From the NCBI GenBank assembly GCA_038030265.1, contig CM075942.1, forward strand, positions 47,954,751-48,018,750: 64,000 nt of DNA, given 5' to 3'. Below are positions 13,566 to 23,895 of this stretch, piece after piece. How positions within the stretch are numbered: the first letter of the stretch is position 1; every line of letters starts with the position of its first letter. Source of the stretch: Corythucha ciliata (taxonomy: Eukaryota > Arthropoda > Insecta > Hemiptera > Tingidae). The translations under genes and the position numbers were made by a program. A model generated the notes under the pieces. It did no database searches, was not told where the DNA came from, and saw only the letters and a list, made by a program, of their open reading frames with translations.

Positions 13566-15212
13566 CAATGTTCGTACTCGTAGCCGAAACCGGTTCGTTT
13601 TTGACGCACCTCAACGAGGGAAGGCTGGCAATGTAGGGTCCTACGGCTACAACTTTATGCATGCATTACCTACTAACTGTCGTAGTTTAAGCGATCTTAC
13701 TTACAATATCAATTTGGATAACCATGAAAAATTTGCTGAGTCAGGGAATTTTTTTCTGGGGGAGCTGTAGACACCCTGTATAACTTCCATACTCATATTC
13801 TATTCATGAAAGTACAACTTCCTTAATTAAATTTCGGTTACTGACCCACCCCTTCTTCCTTCATCGTCACTGTTCTCTCTTCCTTGAGTCGTGTAATTTA
13901 TGTATTAACGTATTATGAATTTCTCCGGATTGTGTGCTTTGACAAAGTCTCGTGGTTCCTGTCTAAAACTTAAAGTTTTTCTTGAAAAAGGGTTTAATGA
14001 AGTAGTCTACCGAATTCGGCGAAGGTGCACAATTTTACCTTTTTAAATCGCTCGATATCCGGAATAATCTTTTCTTATACAATTTGGTTTCGCTTACGAT
14101 TTTTATGAAAAAAGTTTGATGTACCTAACCATTTTTGGGAAAACAGGGAGTTGCAAAAACTGATGCTTTCGTGCTAGCAGGTATACGCCCCCCGTTTTAG
14201 AGGTAATGAATAGCTAGAGTTGGTTATGTCTCCCCCCCTCCCAACCAGATGTCCTCGTGAGATCGCTTTATCTTTGTCATTTTATTGCGAATTTTCAGTG
14301 GGCTGTTAGTTAATTTAATTCTTCGCGTCTCACTATCTCTTTATTCACTCAGTTTAAATATCATCTATAACGAAGCGAATAAAACTCCTCGGGTTGCCGG
14401 TCCGCATGTATACGGGAATTGACAGTTATGTAAATGGAGAGCGGCTGAACAGTTTTTCCTTCGCGGACCCTTCTCTAGCGGCCCAACTCGCGCGGTATTT
14501 CCATGTTTTTGTTCCGTTTACGCTCGCCCTTCACCGTAATTTTTGTCTTGTCCCCCATAAATCAACCTCTTTTAAATACGAATTTATTCATTTCTTCGAG
14601 TCCTATGTGTACTCTGCGGAAGACTTCTTTCTTTCAATTAGTGTACTACTTGCTGAGTAAATCTACGTCATAAAACTTTGTTTTTGGTTTTATTTAAATG
14701 CAAAGTTACAGTTGTGTCCGAGTCCCACGATTTACATCTTTCCCTTCTAATCCTCACTGAATCAAAGCGGCAATCAAGAAACACAGTCACTTCTTAAGCC
14801 ACGATGACCCCTCCTTCCCCCGTTGAGTTTGAGATTAGTCGCGCACGTCCGATGTTGGTACGCCAGCCTAATTTCTGGTCTTACGGTTAATTCGGAGTGA
14901 TCGTTGCCGGTTAACAACTTCCATTTTAGGAATGAGATTTGTGTGGTGGAGGCGACATTTTAATTTAATAAAAATCGCTCAATGTCGTTTTTCGGTTGTA
15001 TTCTCTTCTCCCTTCGGTGCATATGCTCGTTGAGGGGTCTGTGTGGGTCTGACTGTTGTGATTATTTTGGAGAGAGTTAAACATTTCTTTTTCTTCCTCA
15101 TGGAAGAAACACAATTAATTAGGTAATTATAAGCTCTTCCTTCGGAAGGAAGCGCTAATTAAGAGGAAATGACGTGGCAGAGTTCGTGATTAGGGGGTTT
15201 TATCGTCTTGTG
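13566..15212. other. No gene recognised
   Basis: AT-leaning sequence without a recognisable coding frame, RNA or repeat of note. Confidence 0.45.
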
Positions 15213-15362
15213 TATAGTCTCTTCCACGAGTAAGTTTTTTATCAAAGTAGCCATTAAAAAATATGTATATTAGCTGACCCCTGCCAACAATTAACTGTTT
15301 CAATTCAGTTTTGAACATATTATTTTTGACCAAAAAACTTACTCGTGTAAAAGGGGCTTATA
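15213..15362. mobile_element. Short MITE-like element, copy 1
   Basis: Inverted ends contain CGAGTAAGTTTTTT and its complement. The central CCAACAATTAACT block is shared with the copy at 17664. It carries no coding sequence. Flanking TA bases could be a target duplication, but this is not certain. Confidence 0.7.
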
Positions 15363-17663
15363 ACGCGTGGATATCCAGGAATAGTCGTGCTTTCGAGTAC
15401 TTGGTGCGCTAATTCCCCGTCATAAGAGTCTAGGCTGATCGTTTATAGAATCTGTGGCGATTATTACGATTATCAAAAATCCGTTCAACATGTTCATGGT
15501 TCACCTGTTCCCGCAAAGACTGCCGATTTCAACAAAATCAGATGGGCTACCTTCACCAACAGTGTGCGGTTTTCCACAAAATCGTAAAAAGACAAGGTCA
15601 TGGTCAGATCGATGTTTCGTCGCGGAACAGGAAAACGGGTAGGGAGGAGGGCCTTACCCTCCCGCCCATTATACAAAGGGGTTCCCTCCACTTTTCCCTA
15701 TCGTCGGTTCGCCGGCGAGAAAAGCTCCACAACTTTCTCAGTTCGTGAGCAACGGGAACGGAGCGGGTGCCTTCATTCGAAGGGGATTTAAGCCGGTTTT
15801 TTCTGTTAAGTGTTTTTTTCAAATGATGATCTCGGGGTAGGGGCCATAGTTTATGGCATCTTGGGACTAGTAATTAACTTCTGACGTTCGACTAGTTGAT
15901 ATTCAACAGGTACGTTTCTGTTTACGCTTTCTTTTTCCTTTCTTAAAGTCAATGGCAATAATGTCATTGTATTTTTCCCCTATCATGGCCAGTCTGCTTT
16001 CAAGCTTTGTGTTGTCTTGTCCATTCGTACCTCAAAAACTGAATTTTCTGGGTAATTTAAGGTAACAATTCAAAAATCCGCTTTTTATGAGCATCTGCTG
16101 CATCGTGTGCCAGCGCATTTCTCTTGCTTTTAAGCCGAGGATTTTTGATAAGTGTGAAATACTTGTTCGCCCACGCAGTTGAGTTCTCCTCTGACAGCGT
16201 TCTCTTCCGAGTGTGTGTGGATTCGATTGCCTTAAAAAGTTAAGAATGTCACTAGACCTCCTCTGTTGGAATGGTGACACGATTCAAAGTGACGGAGGTT
16301 CATGAAGTGACAGCAAAAAAATTTGCTGTAATCTGTTGCTAATCACTCCAGTTTTTGCGTCCTGTAATGTACACCTGTGGACAATTTAATTAATCTGTCC
16401 TGATCGCGAATTGCCCGAACACTCCCCAGAGCCCCCAAAAACAAAACGCTGGGCGCCACGCACGGGAAAAAGCGCTTTTTTAAACTGATAAAATCAGAGG
16501 AAGTGAGCTACCTCAGGAAAAAAAATATTTATATGTTAAATCGGTCCTTTTTATTTTTATCATTTTCCTCTTGTCAATGTCCGCCTTCCTACTCACACAC
16601 TTGGAGATATTCTTAGTCGCTGCACCCTTTCTTCTTCTTCTTCTTCTTCTTCTTTTTTTTTCTTTTTTTTTTTTTTTTATCTAGCTCGTGCTTTCCTTCT
16701 TTCATATCCAAATATGAAGAGCTCTTTTAATGAGTCTATCTCTGCGATTGCAATCGGATTGTTACTGGCTCACCAAAATATAAATAATTATTGTTGTTTT
16801 TGAAAGTTGAATAGCATTTTTGTGTTCCTTGTGAACATAAAAAAATGGTAATTATTATGGAACGGGGAATCTTTAATTAAACTTTTTCCTTTATTAGTCT
16901 CACTAGTCACTCTTATGTTAATTTATGGTTTTGTTTGAAACTTTTTTTCATAAAAATGCGTCGAATCTCCAAAAATTATTATTTCGACCCCGAAGGGTAG
17001 TGAAGTGTTTGGGTGTCGCCAGTTCCTTTATTTCTCCGTAAAACGCACTGTGCATTTCCGCTGAACTTTCTCCCAAGTCGCACGACCTTATAATCATCGT
17101 GGTCAGAGGAAGTCTCTTTCTGACTCTTAAATTAACTTCGTGACGGCTAAAAATGGATGCAAAAAAGCACTCATTGCTATACATATGCGTCATCCGGGGA
17201 AAATTGCAATTTAGTCCCCCGTGGAAAGTGATTTTTCGACCATGAAACTGGCGTGGTGTTTGGGTTCCACAATCCCTGAAAACTGTTTGCGTGGCCCTAA
17301 AACGCTAAAATTTAGACACTGACAAGTTCTACTTGCTTAATCCTGGTGGGATGATGGTGAGGGAGGGTTCCCAGCACTCTTCGAAAATCCAACTGGGTGA
17401 ATTTAGGGCACTCGCGTTGTGCACAAATCCCAAAGGTTAACTGTCTGGAACATTTAGCACACTACCCTGGGGAAAGTCCTGACACAGTTTTTCCCGAACT
17501 ACCGACGGATAAAGGATGAAACCTCCCCCCCCCCCTATTCATTTTCGTAAATTCCGAAAATCCAACAGCCAATTTCGGAAGTCCTGGTTGGGCAAGGTTA
17601 CCGCGTGACGCAGTTTGTCATGCGTTCTGTTCTATATTTTTTGGTTAAATTGGTTTTTTTTTT
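15363..17663. other. Gene-poor stretch with one GC-rich promoter-like block
   Basis: At about 15590-15790 the base composition rises, with CpG-rich text and a TCAGTT initiator-like motif near 15738. No convincing exon follows. A TTC/T microsatellite lies at 16628-16679. The rest shows nothing recognisable. Confidence 0.4.
16628..16679. repeat. TTC microsatellite running into poly-T
   Basis: About eight TTC units are followed by long T tracts. Confidence 0.9.
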
Positions 17664-17808
17664 ATAGCCCTTTTACTCGAGTAAGTTTTTTGATCAAAGT
17701 AGCAATTTTTAAACAAAAATATCAGCTGGCCCCTACCAACAATTAACTTTTTCAATTCAATTTGAACATATTTTTGGTCAAAAAACTTTCTCGTGTAAAA
17801 CAGGCTTA
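17664..17808. mobile_element. Short MITE-like element, copy 2
   Basis: Same inverted ends and middle as the copy at 15213. It is 145 bp long and noncoding. Confidence 0.75.
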
Positions 17809-17824
17809 ATGATAAAATTCCCCG

Positions 17825-18845
17825 ATGTTGGCTGTTGTATCAACCAAATCGAACCAAACCCGAATCGATAAAACCAAACCTGCGAAATTAATTTTTTGGA
17901 TGAGGCAATTATCCCCACCCACCACCAGGAAGTTGGTCTTTGAGAGAGTGAAACGTGTAAAATTGGTTTTTCAGTTAACAAAATCCGTGAAATATGGTAT
18001 TGATGGAGCTGAATCCGTGAAATTTGGTTTTAATAAGATACAATTACTACCCCCGAAATTGGTATTATAAATGGCATTCCCGCCCGGGGAGTGGTTATTT
18101 GAGAGAGCCAAACTCGCGCGAAATTTGGCTTTCGAGATAGCCTAACACGCGACACTACTTTTTAAAGTGCCAAGCACTCGAACATTGTATTTTTAAGGAG
18201 TTAAAAGCAAGAAATTAGTTTTAAGAATAGCAAAACCCGCAAAATTGGTTTTTTTGAGAGCCGAATCCGTAAAATTTTCATGTTAAGACCCAAACCCGCG
18301 AAATGGGGGTTTCTGATGTCCAAGCTTGTGATATAATGGTTTTTGGGTGAAACAAACCCACGAAATTTGGTTTAGGTATGAGCGAAACTCAAGAAATTGG
18401 TTTTTTGAAATGAGCAATACCCCAAAGAGACCGTGCAGATCGCCAAAACGACGAGATTTGGTTTTTAGAAGAGCTAAACCCGCGAAATTTCCGAGTGTGG
18501 TAATCTACCGCCCTTCTCACAGAAGTTGGTTTTTGAGGGAGTGAAACCGGCAAAATGAGTTTTTCCATTAACCAAACCCACGAAATTTAGTCCAAATCCG
18601 TGGAATTTGGGTTTTAAGAAGCCCCGAGCCCGCAAAACTTTGAGCCAGACCTGCGAAATTGGTTTTCTAGATCCCTACTCCCTGAAATTGGTTTTGCAGG
18701 TAGTCAAACCCGCAAAATTTTGTTTTCGAGAGAGTCAAACCTCCCGAACATTGGTTTTGGTCCGAGCGAAACCCACAAATGTGGTTTTTGGAACGAGAAA
18801 ACACCCCAAAATAAACGGTCTCAGAGATTTTGGAAGAAACATGAC
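17825..18845 (+). repeat. Degenerate ~30-bp tandem array, family A, forward, longest copy
   Basis: Roughly 30 diverged units of CCCGCGAAATTGGTTTTTGA plus a GAGCCAAA-type spacer. It ends about 0.9 kb upstream of the WDR47 LisH exon. Confidence 0.8.
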
Positions 18846-19725
18846 TTTTATTTTAAGATTGATACGCATTTTTTGAGCTGTAATCTCAAATTTTTGGGCC
18901 GACAGTAAGATGTAGCAAAATTGTCAGTTTTAGAGACGAGTATTCGGTTTCTTGGTTCGGAATTGAAGTGCTTCGGCGCCAAAGAGCCAGTTTCAGTGTA
19001 AATATTACCAGTTGTGGACCGAAAAACAAGACATCGTAGATTATAAAAATTATAGTTCAGAAGTGTGTTTATAGGTGGAAAGTACCAATATTTTAGGCAT
19101 AACAATTAATTTCCGGGCTAAGTTTGTGTAATAGTTTTTAGAGACCAGAAAACCCTGAATATCTTGTTCCCGGGATTGAATTTATAGTTTTCGTGACCAT
19201 CAGTTCACGTGAGGTTCCGCGAAAGTGGCAAGAGATGAAAGCGGTCTCCAAAGTCAACATTCCAAAGTTTTTGGTCGATTACGCCGGATTTTCTTGGCTT
19301 GAAAAAACCTTTTCCATGAGATTTCCTATTCAGATATTTACGACCTGGTCATATTGCCCTGGAAGCTGACAGTTCAGCATAGAATCCGTCAATTCATTCC
19401 CAGAAATTTCGGCCGTAAAACTAGACATTTAACTTCTCCGGCCCGTACTGACCTCTACTAACTGTGAGCTGGTGAAACTCTGAATTTCGTGGCATGAAGC
19501 TCACGAGTCCCTGGGAATTATAATTCCTCTGTCAATTCAGTTCCGAAAATGTTCTTTTTTTTCCAAAATTTTAGAAATTGGTACGCAAACTTTTATTGAT
19601 GGGTTAGATTTGTGTAACAGTCAACATAATTTGATAAAATTAGAGCGATTCCTCTCCAACAAACATTTGACTCTTTTGGACTTAACTGTTTTCTTAATTT
19701 TGCTATTTTTGTTGTTTTCCATCAG
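18846..19725. other. Probable WDR47 5' intron or 5' flank
   Basis: No exon seen. The sequence looks like further decayed short-period repeat. It ends in a T-rich tract and CAG acceptor at 19723-19725. Confidence 0.45.
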
Positions 19726-21384
19726 GTTGAAAGTGCGCTACCTCATGCCGTCGGCCAGGCTAGTCCTCCGCGAGGAGGACGTGGTGCGACTCACGCTTGA
19801 ATTTCTCCACAACCGCGAGCTTCACATCTCCCAGTTGAGCCTCGAACGTGAGTCGGGCGTCATCAACGGGAATTATTCCGACGACATTCTCTATCTTCGA
19901 CAGTTGATACTCGACGGACAGTGGGACGACGTTCTTGAGTTCATTCAACCTTTGGAATCTCTAGCGGCGTTCGACATGAAAAGGTTTCAATACATCATAC
20001 TCAAACATAAATACGTTGAACTTTTGTGTATTAAAACTGAGGCCGGAGCTATGATGGGCGAGGGCGAGAGTGTTCACAGTGCTGTTGAGGAAGTTGTAAA
20101 AGTTTTGAATGAACTGGAAAAAGTGGCTCCGTCGAAAGAAGAGTATTCAACCCTTTGCCTTATGCTCACCTTACCGCGACTGAGTGACCACCTGGCGTAC
20201 AAGAACTGGAATCCGAGTAACGCGCGTGTTTTGTGTTTCCGTGAAGTTTATCCGTTAGTCGACAAATTTTTGCTGTCGGACCGGCGGACACTGAGCGGCG
20301 AGCCAATCAAAGTTCCAACGCCACAGGTAGCCAAAAACGACAGGCTTATTCAACTCGTAATTAAAGGACTTTTGTACGAATCTTGCGTGAATTATTGTCA
20401 AGCGAAGGCTGTAAATTCGAACACTGAAGCTCACGAAATGAATTTTTCGAAACTTCTCGACGGAAATGTCGCATTTAATGATTCTGATTTGAGTCTTTTG
20501 TCGTGGTTGCAAAGCATTCCTTCGGACACGTTCGCTGTACCTTTCGAGCAGAAAACGCTAAACGTTGACGTCGAAAGACTTGAAAGGCCTTCACTGGAAA
20601 CTTCCTGGACTGAACATATGCTCGTGACGCCGATCAAACCGAAAAATTTCCCATATCCTGAAATGCCGTTCAGGAGACCCAAGTCAGCCGCCGACATTAT
20701 GAGTAGATCTTTATTGCCAGCATTGGAGGGAATGTCGTACGGACTTCATTTACAGAATCAACAAGCTGGTGCCAAAAACGTCAAATCAATGGCTTTGTCA
20801 ACAGGCGGCACGATTCCGGACATCATGAGTAGGTCGTCGTTTGCGAGTTTTCACTTGACCGGTCTTAAAACCAACAAATTAATGAACACTTCGGTTGATC
20901 GCCTGTTTGAAAACGACCCCGACGTATTTCTCAGTAGTAGTTACACAGAGTTCACGTTACCTTCGATTCAAGAGCATCAAGGCACACCGCTCGCGCACAA
21001 AAGTCACTGTCTCCGCGAACGGTCTTGCAGCCCGAAATGTGTTCACCACGACACTCAACCATCGACGCCGTCAACACCAGAGCACAAGGGCCGTGAGTCG
21101 CCGGCCAATTCAACGGCGAGGTCTTCGCGAAGGGACTCGTTGAGCGAGCGTGGTCCGTCGTCGAACAATTCGACTCTTCCGGCGTCGGAAAAAAATCGTG
21201 ACGGGGGAGGAGAGCTGGTCAAAGAGTTTCAACGAATTCAACAAAAATTACTTGATCAAAGGCATCAGCAGCAAGAGCTACTGCAACGTCCTCAACAACA
21301 GCCACGGCCCGGAGTTCAAAATCAAACCAGTCAGCAGCATCCACCACTCGTACAAAATCAGCAAGTCGTGCCTAGTGAAGAGGG
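19726..21384 (+). CDS. WDR47: WDR47 N-terminal exon (LisH, CTLH, linker)
   Basis: WD repeat-containing protein 47 is a microtubule-associated scaffold with LisH and CTLH modules followed by C-terminal WD40 repeats. The exon lies between acceptor CAG (19723-19725) and donor GTGAGT (21385). The chosen ATG at 19745 begins MPSARLVLREEDV and gives 546 codons plus two bases. The LisH motif is about residues 11-42 (LTLEFLHNRELHISQLSLER). CTLH is about 45-102 (YLRQLILDGQWDDVLEFIQP). The helical region follows with LCLMLTLPRL, NWNPSNARVLCF and IKGLLYESCVNYCQ, then DLSLLSWLQSIPSDTF and RRPKSAADIMSRSLLPALEG, all closely WDR47-like. The linker is Ser-rich with SSRRDSLSERG and ends in a Q-rich helix (FQRIQQKLLDQRHQQQEL). 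Nineteen bases of UTR or upstream coding precede the ATG. The gene is partial here because no WD40 exon was found. Confidence 0.95.
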
Positions 21385-21733
21385 GTGAGTTCGAGCGCAT
21401 GTTATTTCATACTTTAAAAAGCGATTCGTAGCTAAAATGTTGTGTGTTATTTAAGGGCTCGAATCACTAGGCAGGATTTGGCCCCTTAAAAGATAACAAA
21501 TAATGTTGAATAACTGCCTGAAACAACTAATTTAAGTATTTTGCGTTCTGGCCTTTTCTTCGAATTGTTAGAGCCACGAAAAACCGGGAATTTTTCCAAA
21601 AAATATGCCTGCATTACCAAAAACGGAATGTTTGGTGATAGAATCTTTTTTAGAAATATTTATTTTAGGATCTTGAGAAATATAGGAATCGTTTTTAACG
21701 AAAGGTCACCCTTCGGACAAAAAACGACATCAA

Positions 21734-21994
21734 ATAAATTAAGTGAAAATGATGTATTCCAGACGGCGAAGGAAGGGCATAGCCCAACACGATTCGAGTT
21801 TCGAGAAACAATGGCCCTGTGTGGGGTTCGGCTTTGCTCATTCCTCGTTGTACGGCTGCCAAGGACGCTGGCCTAGTAATCCAGAGGTTGCGGGTTCAAA
21901 TCCCGCCGGGGAGCTCACTTTTCTCGAAACTCGAATCGTGTTGGGCTATGTCCTTCCTTCGTCATCCGGAACGTATAATTTTCATTTAATTTAT
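21734..21994. mobile_element. Foldback element enclosing a tRNA-like sequence
   Basis: Arms 21734-21810 and 21918-21994 are inverted copies of about 75 bp with roughly nine mismatches. They share blocks such as CATAGCCCAACACGATTCGA. The 107-bp spacer is almost filled by a tRNA cloverleaf. Relatives elsewhere in the window were not found. Confidence 0.8.
21841..21914 (+). tRNA. tRNA-Thr (AGT)-like gene or pseudogene
   Basis: A full cloverleaf can be drawn. The acceptor 21841-21847 pairs with 21907-21913 (7 of 7, two G-U), and T8 is present. The D stem GTAC/GGAC pairs 3 of 4. The anticodon stem 21868-21872/21880-21884 pairs 4 of 5. Its loop is CTAGTAA with anticodon AGT at 21875-21877. There is a 5-base variable loop and a perfect T arm GCGGG-TTCAAAT-CCCGC. 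The A box and D loop are poor (no A14) and the discriminator base is C, which suggests a decaying or captured tRNA. No intron. Confidence 0.6.
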
Positions 21995-22189
21995 TCAACA
22001 AAATACCGGTTACAACATCATTCCTATCGATTAAAAAAAACGGCATTTCCCCCAGCCCTAGAAACTCTTTAATCGGTCAAGAAACCAACAAATTGTACCC
22101 ATAAATCCCATTTTTGGACCCGATTGGTGATTAAACTCCATAACAGGCTGTTTAGGTGACTAAAGTTTATGGGACACCAATAACGTTTT

Positions 22190-23330
22190 AATGGAGAACT
22201 TGGGGGAAGCGCCGTTTTCGCAATTTCAGCCGTGAATAAGTGTTTCATCTCAATTTTAGCCGCGAATTACCTCTTTTTCTAAACTTCTTCCCGCCGACCT
22301 GCCCCGAGACAGCCCGATAGCGTGATTTCTCGATTTCAGTCGTTCAAGGGCCTGAATATTAGCGGTTTTTCTCTATTTTAAACGCGAAGTTGCCTCTGAA
22401 AACCGCCAATTGACGTTTTCCTCTCATTTTTTTCGCAGACAGGTGCTTTTTATTAATTTTAGCCGCGAAGAGCGAGTTTTCTCAACACTGTCATGAATTA
22501 ACGCTTCTTCTAAATTTTAGCCGAGAATTAGCGCTTTTTCTAAACTTTTAGCCGAGGACATGCTACAAGAACAGCTTATTAGCGCTTTTCCCAATTTTAG
22601 CCGCTCAAGGTCCTTCGTGAACCACTAATTATAGTTTTTCTAGTTCTAATTTAGTTTTCTAGAAGTTTCCTCAAGAAACTGCGAATTTTGCACTTGTCCT
22701 CAATTTTATCAATTTTTAGCCGCCTAGAAACCCTCAGAAAACTTGTTTTTTTTTTTTGTTTTCCTCAAGCCGTGAAGTTGTCTTCAGATACCACGAATGA
22801 GTGATTTGTTTTTCATCAATTTTTAGTTTTTCCTCTCCATTTTAGGGGCAAGAGACAGCTTTTTGTCAATTCTAGCCCTGAATTAAAGATTTTTCCCCAT
22901 TTTTGCCGTGAATGTACATTTGTTCTCTATTTCAGTGTCGGCCTTGCCCCAAGAACAGCACATTAGCGATGTTTCTCCATTTCAGCCGTGTAAGGTCCTC
23001 CTTAGCGAATAAGCGAAGAATTAGCGTTTTTCTTAATTTTTGCCACAAATGGGAGTTTTCCTCTATTTCAGCTACTTAGCGATTTTTAGCATTAGACTTT
23101 CCCATTAGCATGATGTCTCAATTTCAGCCGCCTAAGGACCTAAAAAAACTGGGGATTTGTGTTTTTTTTAAATTTTAGCCGTGAATTTGCCTTCAGATAT
23201 CACGAATTATCCCCCCCCCCCCTATTTTAGCGGCAAATGGGTGATTTGTGTCAATTTTAGTGTAAATAAGTGTTATCAATCTCGCGGCAAATGAGCGCTG
23301 TTTTTCAAGTTTAGCGGCAAATTGACGGTT
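22190..23330 (+). repeat. Degenerate ~30-bp tandem array, family B
   Basis: Units resemble CCGCGAATTAGCGCTTTTTC followed by TCAATTTTAG. Variation is strong, and a 12-C run at 23211 interrupts the array. Confidence 0.8.
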
Positions 23331-23340
23331 TAACACCTAA

Positions 23341-23895
23341 AAATTCACTTTTCTACATCGTGAAGATTCTGATTGATGGTCCGGGTGGGTGATTGAAGAG
23401 AGTCGTGGGGTCTCCGCATTCTCGAACACTTTGTTGTCGAAGCCTGGCAATAGCACTGGATTGCCAGCAATACGGGAAGGCAGGTGTTCCGGGTTCATGC
23501 CGCACGCTGTTTGGACCTGACTGGAGACTGTCGGATGGTTCACACATCTATACATACTATAGTTAAAGTGGCGTGACTCCCTTCATCAGCCCCTGTGTGG
23601 AGGAGAAGACCTCTGGGCTTGTGCTGACCAAGTTGCAGGCCGACCTTCGCCTCTCAGCTTAAGGATCCATTGTTTATTGGTCTATAGGTCGGCTTCTAGC
23701 CAACTCGAATGTCTGGCTGGCGCTTGGGGGACTGTAGTAGGACACCGTAGTCTGGGGCCAGTAGGAGATGCCCCTCCTCTTCTGTCCCGAAATCACGAGA
23801 CGGTCTCTACTAGACTAAGAATCCAAGGACTAATACTCCGACCCCTCCCTCTCGAAATAATCGCCCTGTTTTGGTCGACTTATCCTCCCATGTAA
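23341..23895. other. GC-rich island of unknown origin
   Basis: About 550 bp are markedly richer in G+C than both flanks, with no TIRs and no recognised protein. Short frames on both strands (for example 23337-23555 minus) resemble nothing identifiable. It could be a fragment of a retroelement or a noncoding exon. Confidence 0.4.
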
